Positions 47,143 to 57,830 of a stretch of 64,000 nucleotides of DNA are shown piece after piece. The position numbers were made by a program, and so were the translations under genes. Position 1 is the stretch's first letter, and every line of letters begins with the position of its first letter. Source of the DNA: Malania oleifera. Lineage: Eukaryota > Streptophyta > Magnoliopsida > Santalales > Ximeniaceae. The stretch is taken from the NCBI RefSeq assembly GCF_029873635.1, contig NC_080422.1, positions 9,269,764-9,333,763 on the forward strand, read 5' to 3'. Under the pieces are notes generated by a model, which was not told the DNA's origin, ran no database searches, and saw only the letters and a program-made list of their open reading frames with translations.

Positions 47143-47145
<3 letters not shown>
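46069..47145 (-). mobile_element. Copia-type LTR fragment (related to 11473-13654)
   Basis: It shares layout with the solo LTR at 11473: TATATATAGAGAAGG near 46472, GTTGGGGAC, the CATTTAACC stretch, then a series of GGTTCAGTTGCCCGA-like motifs (46600-46980) in the position of the CGGTCGACC array. It is cut at 46069 by the family G LTR and fades into a TA microsatellite near 47145. The remaining half is not visible elsewhere in the window. Confidence 0.6.
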
Positions 47146-47184
<39 letters not shown>

Positions 47185-47327
47185 CAGACGCATTAGATCT
47201 GATTTAGCTTCGTAGTGGGCTAGTTAGGGCTAAGTCCCGCCTTCAGGCCGCACAACCCGATCATGTGGGGTTATTACATGATGATGTATGAACGTCCATT
47301 TAGAGGAAAATTCCTTATGTATATGTA

Positions 47328-47380
<53 letters not shown>
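47146..47380. repeat. Two (TA)n microsatellites
   Basis: TA runs at about 47146-47181 and 47329-47380 flank a short LTR piece (GGGCTAAGTCCCGCCTTC). The small reading frame at 47288-47476 with an Ile-Tyr repeat is an artefact of the second run. Confidence 0.9.
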
Positions 47381-47382
<2 letters not shown>

Positions 47383-47955
47383 TGATTTAATTAATGCAGA
47401 GAATTTATGTGTTATGATACGACATGGTTTGAAAAGGAAATATGTTTTTTCAAATATATACATACATAAGTGTTAGTTCAGATTTACATATTTTGGCAAT
47501 CAAAGTTAATTACTTAACAGATGTGTTTTTGGAATACTAAAACTTATTTGCCACACATTGATAATAATTTATTCCTTCTTACTAAGAGGTGTCTCACTCC
47601 TATAATCTTAAACATTTTAGGAAATTTAGGCAGTCGAGCAGAGTGAGTTCCAAGGTAGAGGAGGCCTAGGTTCTGTAGTTTAAGGTAAGTGTTTTAAGAT
47701 AGGGATATGTTTTGTATAATCCTTGGGTTATTTTGGGGGTATATATGTATAATTATGGAGACATTAGAACTTTGGTATTGTATATGAGGATCGGGTACAT
47801 TATGTTTTCCGCTACTTTGCTAGGATGTATTCATGGACAGGTGCATCCTCGGTACCCCACTATGGGTTCAGGTTGATATTGTTGACATGTTGATATTGTT
47901 GATATTATTATTGGTACCAAAGCTTATTTAGTAGTACAATTTTAGGGTCATTACA
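47182..47955 (+). mobile_element. LTR tail ending at the Copia junction
   Basis: Plus-strand LTR end with CCCGCCTTCAGGCCGCAC, GCCACACATTG, GAGGTGTCTCACTCC, a GTTCCAAGGTAG stretch and the terminus GGGTCATTACA. Its last 11 bases are the exact inverse of the first 11 of the LTR at 5610 (TGTAATGACCC). It overlaps 9650-9850 in content, so it is the end of a second LTR copy, not simply the lost end of the first. Copia integrase begins immediately after it. Confidence 0.7.
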
Positions 47956-48441
47956 TGCATAACCTGTCCAAACCTCTCCTGCAAATTTTTCATCTAGTGA
48001 TACACTTGGCAATTGGTTATATAAAAAACATGTCATATTCACTAACTTTACCAAGAAGTTCTTTCAAGCCCTGCATCCAACCTGAGATGTTGCTTGCAAA
48101 ACTCTTTGAACACTAGCATACTCAGTTCCAATGTCTAACCTAAGGATCTTTCTCCCGATCTAGTTTTCCACCACAACCACAAGTTAAACCTAACAAACAT
48201 TTCTAGCTTGTGCGCATGAAATGCCCCCAAACTTTTCGTGATAAACTCACAAAGTACCTATGTCCAACCCATGATGCTACCATCACCGGTCCCCAAACAT
48301 CCAAAACAATGTAGTTAAGTATACCATCCGTTTTGTGTTGGTTGTTTTACACAAAATAGTATTACCTGACTCAGAATTTGCAATTGCAGCTTCACCTACA
48401 ACTGTGTTACCCAACAGTGCATAGATATTCCTTACTAACCA
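47956..48441 (-). pseudogene. Ty1/Copia integrase fragment
   Basis: On the minus strand the start of the Copia integrase core is readable in pieces: DVWGPVMVASWVGHRYFV, SRKVWGHFM, then a frame change to VVVENQIGRKILRL and later VSLDEKFAGEVWTG. Several stops are present. It ends abruptly at 47955, where an LTR terminus begins. Roughly 1 kb of Copia sequence expected between here and the RT fragment at 5609 is not found in the window. Confidence 0.8.
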
Positions 48442-48849
48442 CTATCCCTTCATCACCATCAAGACGCCTTTACATACCTTCATTATCCCACTTTTAAACT
48501 TATAACTATACCCGTTACAATCTAAAGTGCTCAATAAAATCACATTCTTCCATAGATCAGGTACGTGCCTTACATCACATAACGTCCTTACCATACCATC
48601 ATGCATCTTGATTTTGATATCCCCCATTGCGACAACTTTGTAAACAACATTGTTTCCCATCGGAACGGAACTAGAACTCACCAAACTATAAGTGGTGAAC
48701 CAGTCTTTATTGGGTGTTATATGATAAGAACATCTCGAGTCTAGGATCCAAGAATCCATGAGGTGTTCTAAACCCGATGAAACAGAAAGCATATCACTAT
48801 CATTGCTCCCCGAGTCTCATTCTTTCACTACATTCACAGATTTTAACAA
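48442..48849 (-). pseudogene. Ty1/Copia protease
   Basis: The minus-strand frame includes SWILDSRCSYHITPNKDWF and the downstream VRHVPDLWKNVILLSTLD pre-integrase block. Copia proteases normally have Asp-Ser-Gly (LDSGASYHM). Here the Gly is Arg, so the active site is damaged. The protease would release the mature Gag and Pol proteins. Confidence 0.87.
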
Positions 48850-49632
48850 ACCCTTTTGAGTTTTTACATTCCCCTTATTCTATTCAAGACACTCCGATTT
48901 TATGTGCCTAATTTTCCCATACTTAAAACACCGAACATCATTCCTCCTCTTGGACTCCGACTGAGTTTTATCATTACTCAATCCACTCCAGCACTTGCCT
49001 TTCTCACGATCCTGATTACCTTTCACTACGAGCCCTTCACCTTATGAATTCTTATCGCTGAACTTCTTCCTCAGATAAAACCCCAACAATATATTCGTAA
49101 TATCCTCCAACTCCAGAGTTTCTTTCCTCCATGTCAGAGTTGTAACCAGATTCTCATACGTAAGAGACGTAGGTAGGGAATTCAGCAGCATCAGCGCTTT
49201 ATCTTCATCCTCAAACTTCACATCAACTCACTTCAGATCGCTGATGATTTAATTAAATACGTTGATGTGTTGATTCAGGTCCGAACTCTCTACAATATTA
49301 AGCTTATAAAGTCTTTGCTTAAGATACAACTTGTTCGATAAAAACTTGGACATGTACCAGCTCTCCAGTTTCAACCAAACTATCGTCGGTGATTCCTCAT
49401 CCATGACGTGATACATCATGTCATCGGCCAGACAAAGCCTAATAGTAGTTATAGATTTCGCTTCCAAGTCCTTCAAACTCACATCGTTCATGCCTTCTGA
49501 CTGTTTTCCGTATAGTGCCTTCACCATACCTTGCTGCACCAACACGTCCTTAACCCTCCTCTGCCAATTTGCGGAATTTCCCATTCCATCGAACTTACCA
49601 ATCTCGAACTTTGTATAAGAAATCCTAGCCAT
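48850..49632 (-). pseudogene. Ty1/Copia gag
   Basis: The first minus-strand ATG is at 49632-49630, five bases inside the usual Copia leader. The frame reads FEIGKFDGMGNSANWQRRVKDVL, LEAKSITTIRLCLADDMMYHV and LESWYMSKFLSNKLYLKQRLY, the UBN2-type gag domain, until a stop at 49249. Remnants continue to a zinc knuckle near 48930 (CFKYGKIRHIKSEC) with the second Cys replaced by Tyr. Confidence 0.9.
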
Positions 49633-49635
49633 TGC

Positions 49636-49655
49636 AACCAATAACTCTGATATCG
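49636..49655 (-). other. Copia primer-binding site
   Basis: On the minus strand GATATCAGAGTTATTGG lies next to the LTR edge. It is a one-base variant of the initiator-Met primer site TGGTATCAGAG. A few bases of spacer separate it from the LTR edge at 49661. Confidence 0.75.
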
Positions 49656-49660
49656 ATTAT

Positions 49661-50234
49661 TGATTTGAATGCGCGGCGAAAACACACACAATTTGAATTG
49701 AAGCAAGTAATGCAAGCACTCAATGATGAATATACGAAAATTAATAATCAACCACAAAGTGAATAAAAAGAAAGCAATAAGAACACACGACACAGGAAAT
49801 TACGTGGTTCGGCAATGTGCCTACGTCCACGGGAGCAAGCGGCCGATTTTCACTATTACATTGTAAAGCTTACATCAAAGGTTACAAATATAGTTTATAT
49901 ATCAACCCTATGCGTACAGAAGACATAGACTACATCTAAAAAACTTTTGTAGCAAATCATGGAGGAAAAACCCCTGAAACTCCCCAATCTACTAATCACC
50001 AAATTCAAAAATTTGTAACCTGCACCGAACAATGAAACCGTTGACGGTTAAATACCGAGAGCTATTCCTGCTGTAGACTGAAACTATCGACGGTTATCTC
50101 CCAAGGCTGAAACCGTCGATCACCGTTGACCAAACAGTCAATAGTTTGATCCAGCAACTAGCTTCCTTATTCTTTGCATTACTATGTTTTCCTAACAAAT
50201 GCGTTACACTCAAATGTAAGCCACATCTCCAACA
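49661..50234 (-). mobile_element. 5' LTR of the outer Ty1/Copia element
   Basis: 574 bp. It shares with 3978-4581 the GCAAGCACTCAATGATGA, GTGGTTCGGCAAT, AACCTGCACCGAACAA and GCCACATC blocks, and ends ACA on the plus strand (TGT on the minus). GTCGACGG/GTCGATC motifs near 50040-50120 echo the arrays of the other LTRs. The two Copia LTRs are visibly more diverged from each other than the Athila pair, consistent with this being the oldest insertion. Confidence 0.85.
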
Positions 50235-51240
50235 ATATTTAACTTTTAAGTAAAAGAGACTTGCCCGATGTTTGGAGAAGACTTGAATTTGGAATTATAT
50301 TGGATTTGGATAAAACGTAATACAAAATTGTATTGAAACTTCTTTAAATCCATCCAAATCCAAATCCAAAGTTTAAAATTCATGCTCCTAAATATATTAT
50401 TATATTCTTTAAGGTTTGACAAAAAGATAAAGACAATTTCTGAAGTTTTAAAATTTTCAAGAACTTTCTTTGAGATTTTAAAATTTTCACATATCTCTGG
50501 TAAGATTTGGTAAAAAAAAAACTCTTTTTATACTTAATGAAAGGATAATTTTTTAAAAGGGTATAAATATCTTTAAAATTAAATATTCGGAAAATTATGT
50601 AAAATTTTTTAAATATCAAGAAAACCTTGTTGGATTTTTAGAATTTGAGGAAGATCCTTGTTTTTATAGGGTTTGTTTGGTATCATTTCTATTTTCTATT
50701 TCTATTGTTAGTTTTCAATTGTTTGCCAAAAAACTAAAATCAGATTTTATGGTGTTGAATTGTTTTCACAACTATTGTCAGAAATTTTAATATCCAAAAA
50801 TAATTTTTTTGAATTAAATTATTCATTTTATACACTTTTAAATTAACTTCAAAATTAAATAGTCATATGAATATAATTTAAAGAACAATTTACATAAATT
50901 TAAAAAATAATAATAAAGTCAATTACAAAATACTTTCACTATTTTTTAGTTGTCCTATCCAATACAATTTTTATTGTAAAGTAAAATTTAAAAGTTAGAT
51001 AATAAAGTAAAATAATTATAATAAATTTTATTTTTATTAAAGTAATTTTTTAATGTGTATTATTTGTAATTTTATCATTGTAATCATATTTTTATAATAT
51101 ATTATTTGTTTTAAAGATAAAAATGAACATTTTTAAATTAAGTCTTTAATTAGTGTTAGTTTTATAAAAATTAACCAAACAAAAGTTATTATTTTTTTAT
51201 TTTAAATTTTATTTTATAGTTTTAAATTTTTATTTTTCTA
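50235..51240. other. AT-rich intergenic DNA with a possible MITE
   Basis: Mostly A/T sequence without a credible gene. Between 50671 and 51183, the motif TTTGTTTGGT at the left and its inverse ACCAAACAAA at the right could be terminal inverted repeats of a small non-autonomous DNA transposon of about 0.5 kb. No flanking duplication is obvious, so this is only a candidate. Confidence 0.4.
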
Positions 51241-51560
51241 ATTTTTGACGTGTGACCTTGGACTTCTTATGTGAGAATCGTCACGCTGTATCGAAGCGCG
51301 TGGATTAGAATCCCAACAGGTAGTTAAGCGCTGGGTTGGCGTTGAAGATGGGAAAAGCCGCCGTCGCAGAAAGGGACCGGCTCGCACTCTCTCATGCTGG
51401 CGCGTGAGAAAGTACCAAAACATCATGTCAGGTTTACTTTGACTCGTCATCGGCTCGCCACGTCTCCAAAAGACGGAACACTTGCCGGATCCAAGTCCCA
51501 ACCCATCCCTCTACGGTTATGGGTTTCGCGAGATGTGGGCCCACAGCCCATATTTTTTAT
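51241..51560. other. GC-rich patch with site II-like motifs
   Basis: A sharply bounded GC-rich stretch within very AT-rich DNA, about 1.2 kb upstream of the leader exon. TGGGCC (51536-51541) and AGCCCA (51545-51550) match site II elements bound by TCP factors in plant promoters. The opposing small frames at 51238-51501 and 51394-51678 resemble nothing I know. It could be a captured gene fragment, a distal promoter element or an old exon. Confidence 0.4.
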
Positions 51561-52699
51561 TTTTCCTTTTTCTTTTCAGACTTATGTAATTAATAATTAT
51601 AGGTCCCAATTAATATTATGTAAAAATAAATATTTATGTAATTTATTGTTTATAAAAAATTACAATAATAATATTTAATTTATTATAAATATTTTTCTTA
51701 ACTTTTGATATTTTTATTTGAGATAAAAAAACATTATATTTAGATTTGTATGAATTTGAATTGAATAATATAAATTTAAATATTTAATGTAAGTGCGAAT
51801 CCATAGAATTTTTGAATATGAATAAAAAAAATCTTATAATTATTATTTATCACTATTTTTTATAAAATTTAATTTTATACTGTTATATGTATGACACGTT
51901 ATTATAATACATTTATTTATAGGGCGCTTAAATATTCAAAAATGCAAATATATAATTTTTTGTCATATTAATTTTCTTGTTTTTATTTATTTATTTATTT
52001 ACAATTTAAAAATATCATATTGCATTGATAAGTGGTCGATGTTCTTGCATTATCTTTTGTAATTTATTTAAGATTATACCCTTTAAATAGAATTCAATTC
52101 AGTTGACTTCAATTAAAATTCACATAGCTGGACAATAATGTGACTTGAAATAAATATAATTAAAAGTTAAATTTTTTTTAATTTATCAGAATGGAATAAA
52201 AACTTATATGTCTGATGTGTAAAATTATAAAAATTAATTTTAGTCCATTTAAATCTATTTTTATAGACCAAACAAGTCATAAGTTCTTTATATTAATATA
52301 TATTTACTATTTTTTTTTTTGTTTTATCACTCATTTGAAAAAAAAATAAAAAAATTTATAAATTGAGATAATAATAAATTTTCATTTTCAATTCTCATCA
52401 AATTCAAATTTTTTTGCCCAAAATCCTTATGGTTTTATAATTGAAAATAATCACAAATGTAAGTAATATAAACACAAATTGAATAATTATAATTAAATTA
52501 AATGTGATTTTGTTTACGAATATATCTGCGAATAACCTCAAATTCACCCAAAATGGAAAAAAATTAATTTCTAAAATAAAAAATAAAAAAGGTAACAAAA
52601 ATTAATGAAGAACATTGTTATATGCACAACTCAAGCCTAGCCAAGTGGCCCAAGTCCATTATTGAAAAAAAAAAAAATACACGGAATGCGTTCCTTAGC
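51561..52699. other. AT-rich upstream region
   Basis: Over 1.1 kb of strongly A/T-rich sequence with no gene seen. A GGCCCA site II-like motif lies at 52647-52652, just before the leader exon, in keeping with a proximal promoter. The transcription start cannot be fixed from sequence. Confidence 0.5.
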
Positions 52700-52927
52700 A
52701 TAACCTGAGCCGTCTTCTTAACATGCGCCGTCTTCCTAACATGCGCTCCATCTGTTACTTCCACCCGTTTGGGCCACACTCTCCTCGATGCTATTATTTA
52801 TCTTTCCTCTCCCACATCCTCTCGCCCACCCCGCCTCGTCTCCCTGCCGGCGCTCCTCAACCCTATTTCGGTTTAGCCTATTTCATCGCCGCCGGTCCTC
52901 TCTCCATCCACATGACCTGAATTCGAG
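52700..52927 (+). other. Likely 5' leader exon 1 of the Cys/His repeat gene
   Basis: Pyrimidine-rich, GC-richer sequence typical of a plant 5' UTR (CTCTCCCACATCCTCTCGCC and similar), ending with a good splice donor GAG/GTAATT at 52928. It carries a TGGGCC motif at 52770 and an 18 bp tandem duplication (52709-52726, 52727-52744). A 65-codon frame (52723-52920) is probably incidental. Linkage to the coding exon about 6 kb away is inferred from orientation, the donor and the absence of another gene. The left end is approximate. Confidence 0.55.
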
Positions 52928-53119
52928 GTAATTTTGCCAAATTTCTTCCATTTCAGACCTCAAATTTCAAATTCACGCCTTCGTGTTCAAATCTGGGGAT
53001 GTTTGGAACTGCTATGTTCTTCGTTTTCTGTGATTCGTTTGCGAAGTTTATTGTGATTTTTTTTTGCTTTGTTCTGTACTTCTTATTTGGATTTCATATC
53101 TATGCTCTGCATACGGAGG

Positions 53120-54990
53120 TCGGGAGACGGTGATTTCTCTGTTTTTGGCTCATTTCTGTTGGATTTCGTGATTTAGGTGTCTGAACTAGAGTTTATTCGA
53201 GTCGCCGAGCCTGTCTATTTTTTATTTTTTTTCTTGGCAGTTAATATGTTTTAAGCTTTAGTCTAGCTTTATGGATCTTTGAAAGACTTTGTCTTCTTGG
53301 TGCAATTCTCGCGGTTTCCTTTTACTTTTAATATTCTTATGTATGAAATTGTTGATTTCTCTTTACCTCAGTTCGGGTACTGGAAAACCTAAGGAACAGG
53401 AAGAAGGAGACTAAAACAGAAATTTTCGATTTTGTGGTTTATGTTGTTTTGTAATCAGAAAAATGAGTCCGCCTTGTCTAAGTCAAATAGTTACGTGCAG
53501 ATCTCTCTCACTCCATCCCTCCCTCCCTCTCTCTTTCTATCCCTGCTGTTGGGGCAAAGATTGCAGTTTTTCTCTTGTAATTGACGGAAAAAAAAAAAAA
53601 AATGGTGTACAATTTTGATTTTTATTTCTTTTCTTTCCTGCATTTTCTATAAAATTTTATCTTTGTAATCATGAATTCGCCTTCTGCCTTTTCTTTATCT
53701 TATATCTGTGTTGTTATTATTTATGCTGAGGAGTTAACATTGTTTTTTGTTAATAATTTTCCATAGATTTGTGTGTAATCCTCTTAGAAGAATTAATATA
53801 TGTCAGGGAGATGCTAAATTTATTTCCTTCTCTTTTTTCTATATGCTTTTATCTTGCCAATTGTAAGGCAACTTCGCTTGAATCTTATTTCTGTGTTTTT
53901 CATCATTATATTCATACAATATGATTTTTTCTGACTATTTTGTATTACCCACTGATCGCAGAATTCCAGAGTGTGACTCCTTAGTTTCTTTTGCTGTTTT
54001 TGGAGATCAATTATGCTTGCAGTTTATTTTGAGCGAAAATAGAGGTTCGCTAAGCCTTTTCTTTCTTTCTTTCTTTCAATATGCCTATTTTCTTCAATAA
54101 CTCGTAATCTGTTTGTTTATGGACAGTGTCTTTAGTTATTTGCTTATCTGTCCATTTATGTTGTTTTATGGGGAGTAAGCATGATATTATCTGTTTGTTT
54201 GTTTGTCTTTTGTTTTATGTTTTTTTTTTCACGTTGAAGTTATCTGTAATACCTGATTTCTGTGTTATCAGTTCTTTAATTATTTATTTAGGATATCAAT
54301 GTATGAAATCTTGTTTTTCCTTAGACCCAATTGGTTTCAGATATATGCTTGATATGTGAAGGTAGTGATTTCTTCGTCTTTGGCCTGTTTCTATAGGAAT
54401 TCTGGATTATGTGTCTGGAGTAGAGTTGAATCAGGTTATAGAATGTGTGTGGGCATATATATATATTTTGAAGAAATGAAATCTCTCTCTCTCTCTCTCT
54501 GAAATTGATATGTTTGTGTTTTATTTTAGTTTCATGGATTTTTTTAATGACTATTTTTCCTTGTTTTCATTCTGTATGTTTCCTTTTCCTTTCCCTTTTG
54601 ATCCTTCATGATATGCCTAGAATGTTGTTTCTTAGGATTATTTAGGGTTTTTGTGCTCATCCTAGAAATCTAGAGCATAAATTCAGAGTTGCTTTTACTG
54701 CTTCTCTAGATTAATCATGCTTGCAGTTTCTCTGGAGTAGAAAGAGATTTTCTGCGTCTTCATTTCTTCAAATCTGCATATATTAATCATGCATACACAG
54801 TTCAATTCTTTGCTTATCTGTCCTTTTGTGTCACTTTATGGAGAATGAGCATGATATTATCTCTCTATTCTTTTTACATTGAAGTTATCTGTTATCCCTG
54901 AGTTCAGGTTTTATCTGGTCTCATTCATTTATTTAGGAGATCAATGTATCAAACCTTATTTTTTTCAATCTTGAACAATTGGTGCTTACC
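53120..54990 (+). repeat. Diverged direct duplication within the intron
   Basis: Colinear matches link the first half to the second: 'GTGATTTCT..GT.TTTGGC' (53130 and 54364), 'TTTCATGGAT' like sequence (53268 and 54531), 'CAATTATGCTTGCAGTTT' (54009) with 'TAATCATGCTTGCAGTTT' (54713), and a long block from TTTGCTTATCTGTCC with CATGATATTATCT (54138 and 54810). Spacing shrinks from about 1.2 kb to 0.7 kb, so indels have accumulated. Confidence 0.65.
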
Positions 54991-55180
54991 AGGATAAGAT
55001 TCTTTGCAAGTTCAATCGCGAATAATCAGCAGTAGCATTTCTGTTGCAAGGCTATATTTTAAGAAAAAGAATTTTCTTCCATAATGAAATTTGTAGAATT
55101 ACGTTATGGGTGTTTGACGTTTAGACACAATATTTTGTATTTTTTATGTGTGACTGCCATTTTTGCAGCCAAATGAGTTT

Positions 55181-55230
55181 GTCTTGTTAATATATTTGCG
55201 CTTTTGTCTTGTTAATATATTTGCGCTTTT
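55181..55230 (+). repeat. 25 bp tandem duplication
   Basis: Two identical adjacent copies of a 25 bp unit beginning GTCTTGTTAATATATTTGCG. A partial third start (TTCTTG) follows. It lies inside the intron and has no evident role. Confidence 0.95.
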
Positions 55231-55904
55231 TTCTTGTTTGTTTAGGGGTTACCTATAAGTGAACAAAATGGTAGAAGAATATTTTCAGCCTGTATTTTGC
55301 TAATTTTGAGGCAATTTTCAGGAAGAAAGGGTTATGTTTCTTCAATTATTCTTTGCTTGTGTAACATAGTAAAAACAAGGATTTGGGGTGATCCAGTTTG
55401 ATTTTTTTTTAAAAAAAATGATGAATGTGGTTAAACTGACTTCCAATTGCAATGTTACCTATTCAATTTTCATTTTGAAATTCATTTTCAAACCAACTGC
55501 ACATGTCAACCTTGCATGTCATCATTTCACCCCATTAGGAGTTGGGCATTAGCATTAGCAATCAAAGTTGCTGTATGAGTATTTAAAAATAATATAAAAA
55601 ATATTTTATTATGCTTGGTTTAAGGTTGCAAGCCTGATTATTCTAATCTAAATGATAAAATTTTCACTTTTTATCTGCCTGTCATTCTTTAATCATTATA
55701 ACTTGAGTATCTTTTAAATTTGGCTTATTTGGGGCTGTGTAGGCTGGCCTAGTAGTTGATGGTTCATTTTTGTTTGTGATTGGCCAAGGAAGCATGGCTT
55801 TCCACATTGATACATGCGCACACTGACACGACCCTTGGTCAGTGGAGTGAAACATATGTACCTTAGCATTTTTTTTATTGTAATATAAATTTTTTAAGAA
55901 ACTG

Positions 55905-57830
55905 AGAGAGGGGTTTTGGGCTTCTAGCAGTCTTAGACAAGGGAACCCACTCCCGTTCCTATTCACCCTTGTAGTTGACACTTGTAGTAGATTGCTTCTT
56001 CCCGCTCAGGCTACAGGGGTGATCAGATGCTTGTTTGTGGGGAGGGAAGAAGTGGAGATCTCACACCTAAAGCTTGCCGATGATACCCTACTACTTTCTT
56101 GAGGACGGTAGCAAAATTCAAGAAAGCCATTTTGTTGCTCAAAATATTTGAGAAAATATCGGGTTTAAAAACCAACTTGCCTAGGAGTGGTATTGCTAGC
56201 ATCAACATGGGAGAGAGGACATTTCACAATATCAAATTGATTGCAGATTGTGACTCCTTTAAGTGGCCCCTAAGCTGTCTCAGCCTCCCTTTGGGAAGGA
56301 ATCCAAATTCCAAAGCCTTTTTGGTTCCTCTTATAGAAAAGGTGGCTAGGAGATTGGAGGGATGGAAAAGGGCTTATTTTCGATTGGGGGCCGAGCCACT
56401 CTCATTACTGCATCTCTGTCTAATATCTTGATTTATTACCTTACCTCTTCTTGTTTAGAAACCCCTCAAAACTGGCCAAATCTTTAGAGAGGCTGAAGCA
56501 TGACTTCCTTTGGTCGAGTCCTAGGAGGATAGGAGTGCCCTTCTAGTTAGCTGGGAAGTGGTTAGCAAACTTAACTGGGGTTCTAGGCATCATGAATGTG
56601 GTGTCAAAAAACATATCCCTTTTATACAAATGGCTTTGGAGGTATCCTCTGGAACTTGAATCCCTTTGGTGTGAGGTGATTAAGAGCTAGTATGGTGGAT
56701 CAAACAAAATGGATGGGAAAAGAGGGGCAGTGGCATCATCTCTGATGCGTGTCCTCGGAAATTTGTGCCCCAGGTAGCGAATCAGTCTTCCCTCAGATCT
56801 GGCTTAAAGTGGATAATGGCAGACAAGTCTGTTTTTGGGAGGATGTGTGGGTGGGGGAGTCTTCGTTGAAGCTGAGGGTTCCTTGTCTTTTTAAGTTTTC
56901 ATCACTACATAATGCTCCCATCAGCCTCTTTATTTCTTTTTTGAGGGGGTTCTTTCTTCTTGGGATTTTCACCTCTTCAAGAATCTCAATGAAAGAAAGG
57001 TTGATGAGCTCACTATCCTTATTTCCTTGTTGGATCAGCATATTCCCTCTTTAGCAAGGATGAGAGAGTGTGGGAAGGGGATTCCTTGGGTATGTTTACT
57101 TCCAAATCTTTCCTCTCACATATTGAAAACCCACACCCCTATCCTTTTTCCTTTGAACCATGTTCTTTGGAGGGCTAAGGTGCTGGGGAAGATTTAGGCT
57201 TTTTGTTCGGACTGTGATCTTGTAAAGGATTAACACAAATGATTTGCTTCAGAGGAGAAAGCCCTATAAGGCACTTAGTCTTGACATATGTATCATGTGT
57301 TGTGAAAGCAACGGAATGAATGCCCGTCTTTTTGTGCATTGCAAGGTGGCATCATTGCTTTGGAATGCCCTTCTTTCACTGCTGAGGGAAGAGTGGGTGG
57401 CTTTGGGAAAATGTTGGAGATTTGCTATTGGTTGGTTAACTTCAAGGGTTTTGGAAAGAGCATAAATGGCAGAACTCTTTGGAGTGCGGCAGTTTTTGCA
57501 CTCCTTTAGGCTTGTCAATTGAGAGTATGGCTTGGATTTTTAAAGATTAATCAACCCACTCATGGCTTTTATGGGATAGTACGACTTCCCTAGCCTCCTC
57601 TTGAGTACACTCTTTTGGAATTTTTTTTGGGGTCTTTTGCTGTCAGACCTCACAAGAGATTGGAGGGCAGCACTTTTGTAATGGATTCTTATGTTTTTTT
57701 GGTCTTTCTTTGCTGTAAAATAGTTTTTCTCATTCCCTAGTTTTCTGTGGACTCTGATTCTCACTATTAATAATGTTGTCTTCTTCTATAAAAAAATTAC
57801 TTTTTAAAGAAAAAACATTTGATAATCATA
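55905..57830 (+). mobile_element. 5'-truncated LINE (L1-type), sense in intron
   Basis: Pieces of a non-LTR reverse transcriptase read on the plus strand: an R/QGNPLPFLFTLVVD block, EISHLKLADDTLLL with the catalytic Asp pair (about 56060-56095), then ARRLEGWKRAYFRLG (56340), an LWCEVIKS.YGG-type stretch (56670) and a zf-RVT-like CIMCCESN...LFVHCKVASLLWN (57290-57370). It ends near an A-rich segment (57790-57830). Stops and frameshifts show decay. The 5' part with the endonuclease is absent, as is usual for LINE copies. Confidence 0.85.

Noticed and set aside
47288-47476. 62-codon frame with Ile-Tyr repeat
   Set aside because: It is a translation of a TA microsatellite. Likewise 45653-45976 is driven by a GA run.
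56793-57041. Minus-strand frame within the LINE
   Set aside because: It is a shadow of the decayed plus-strand LINE reverse transcriptase, whose motifs are on the other strand.
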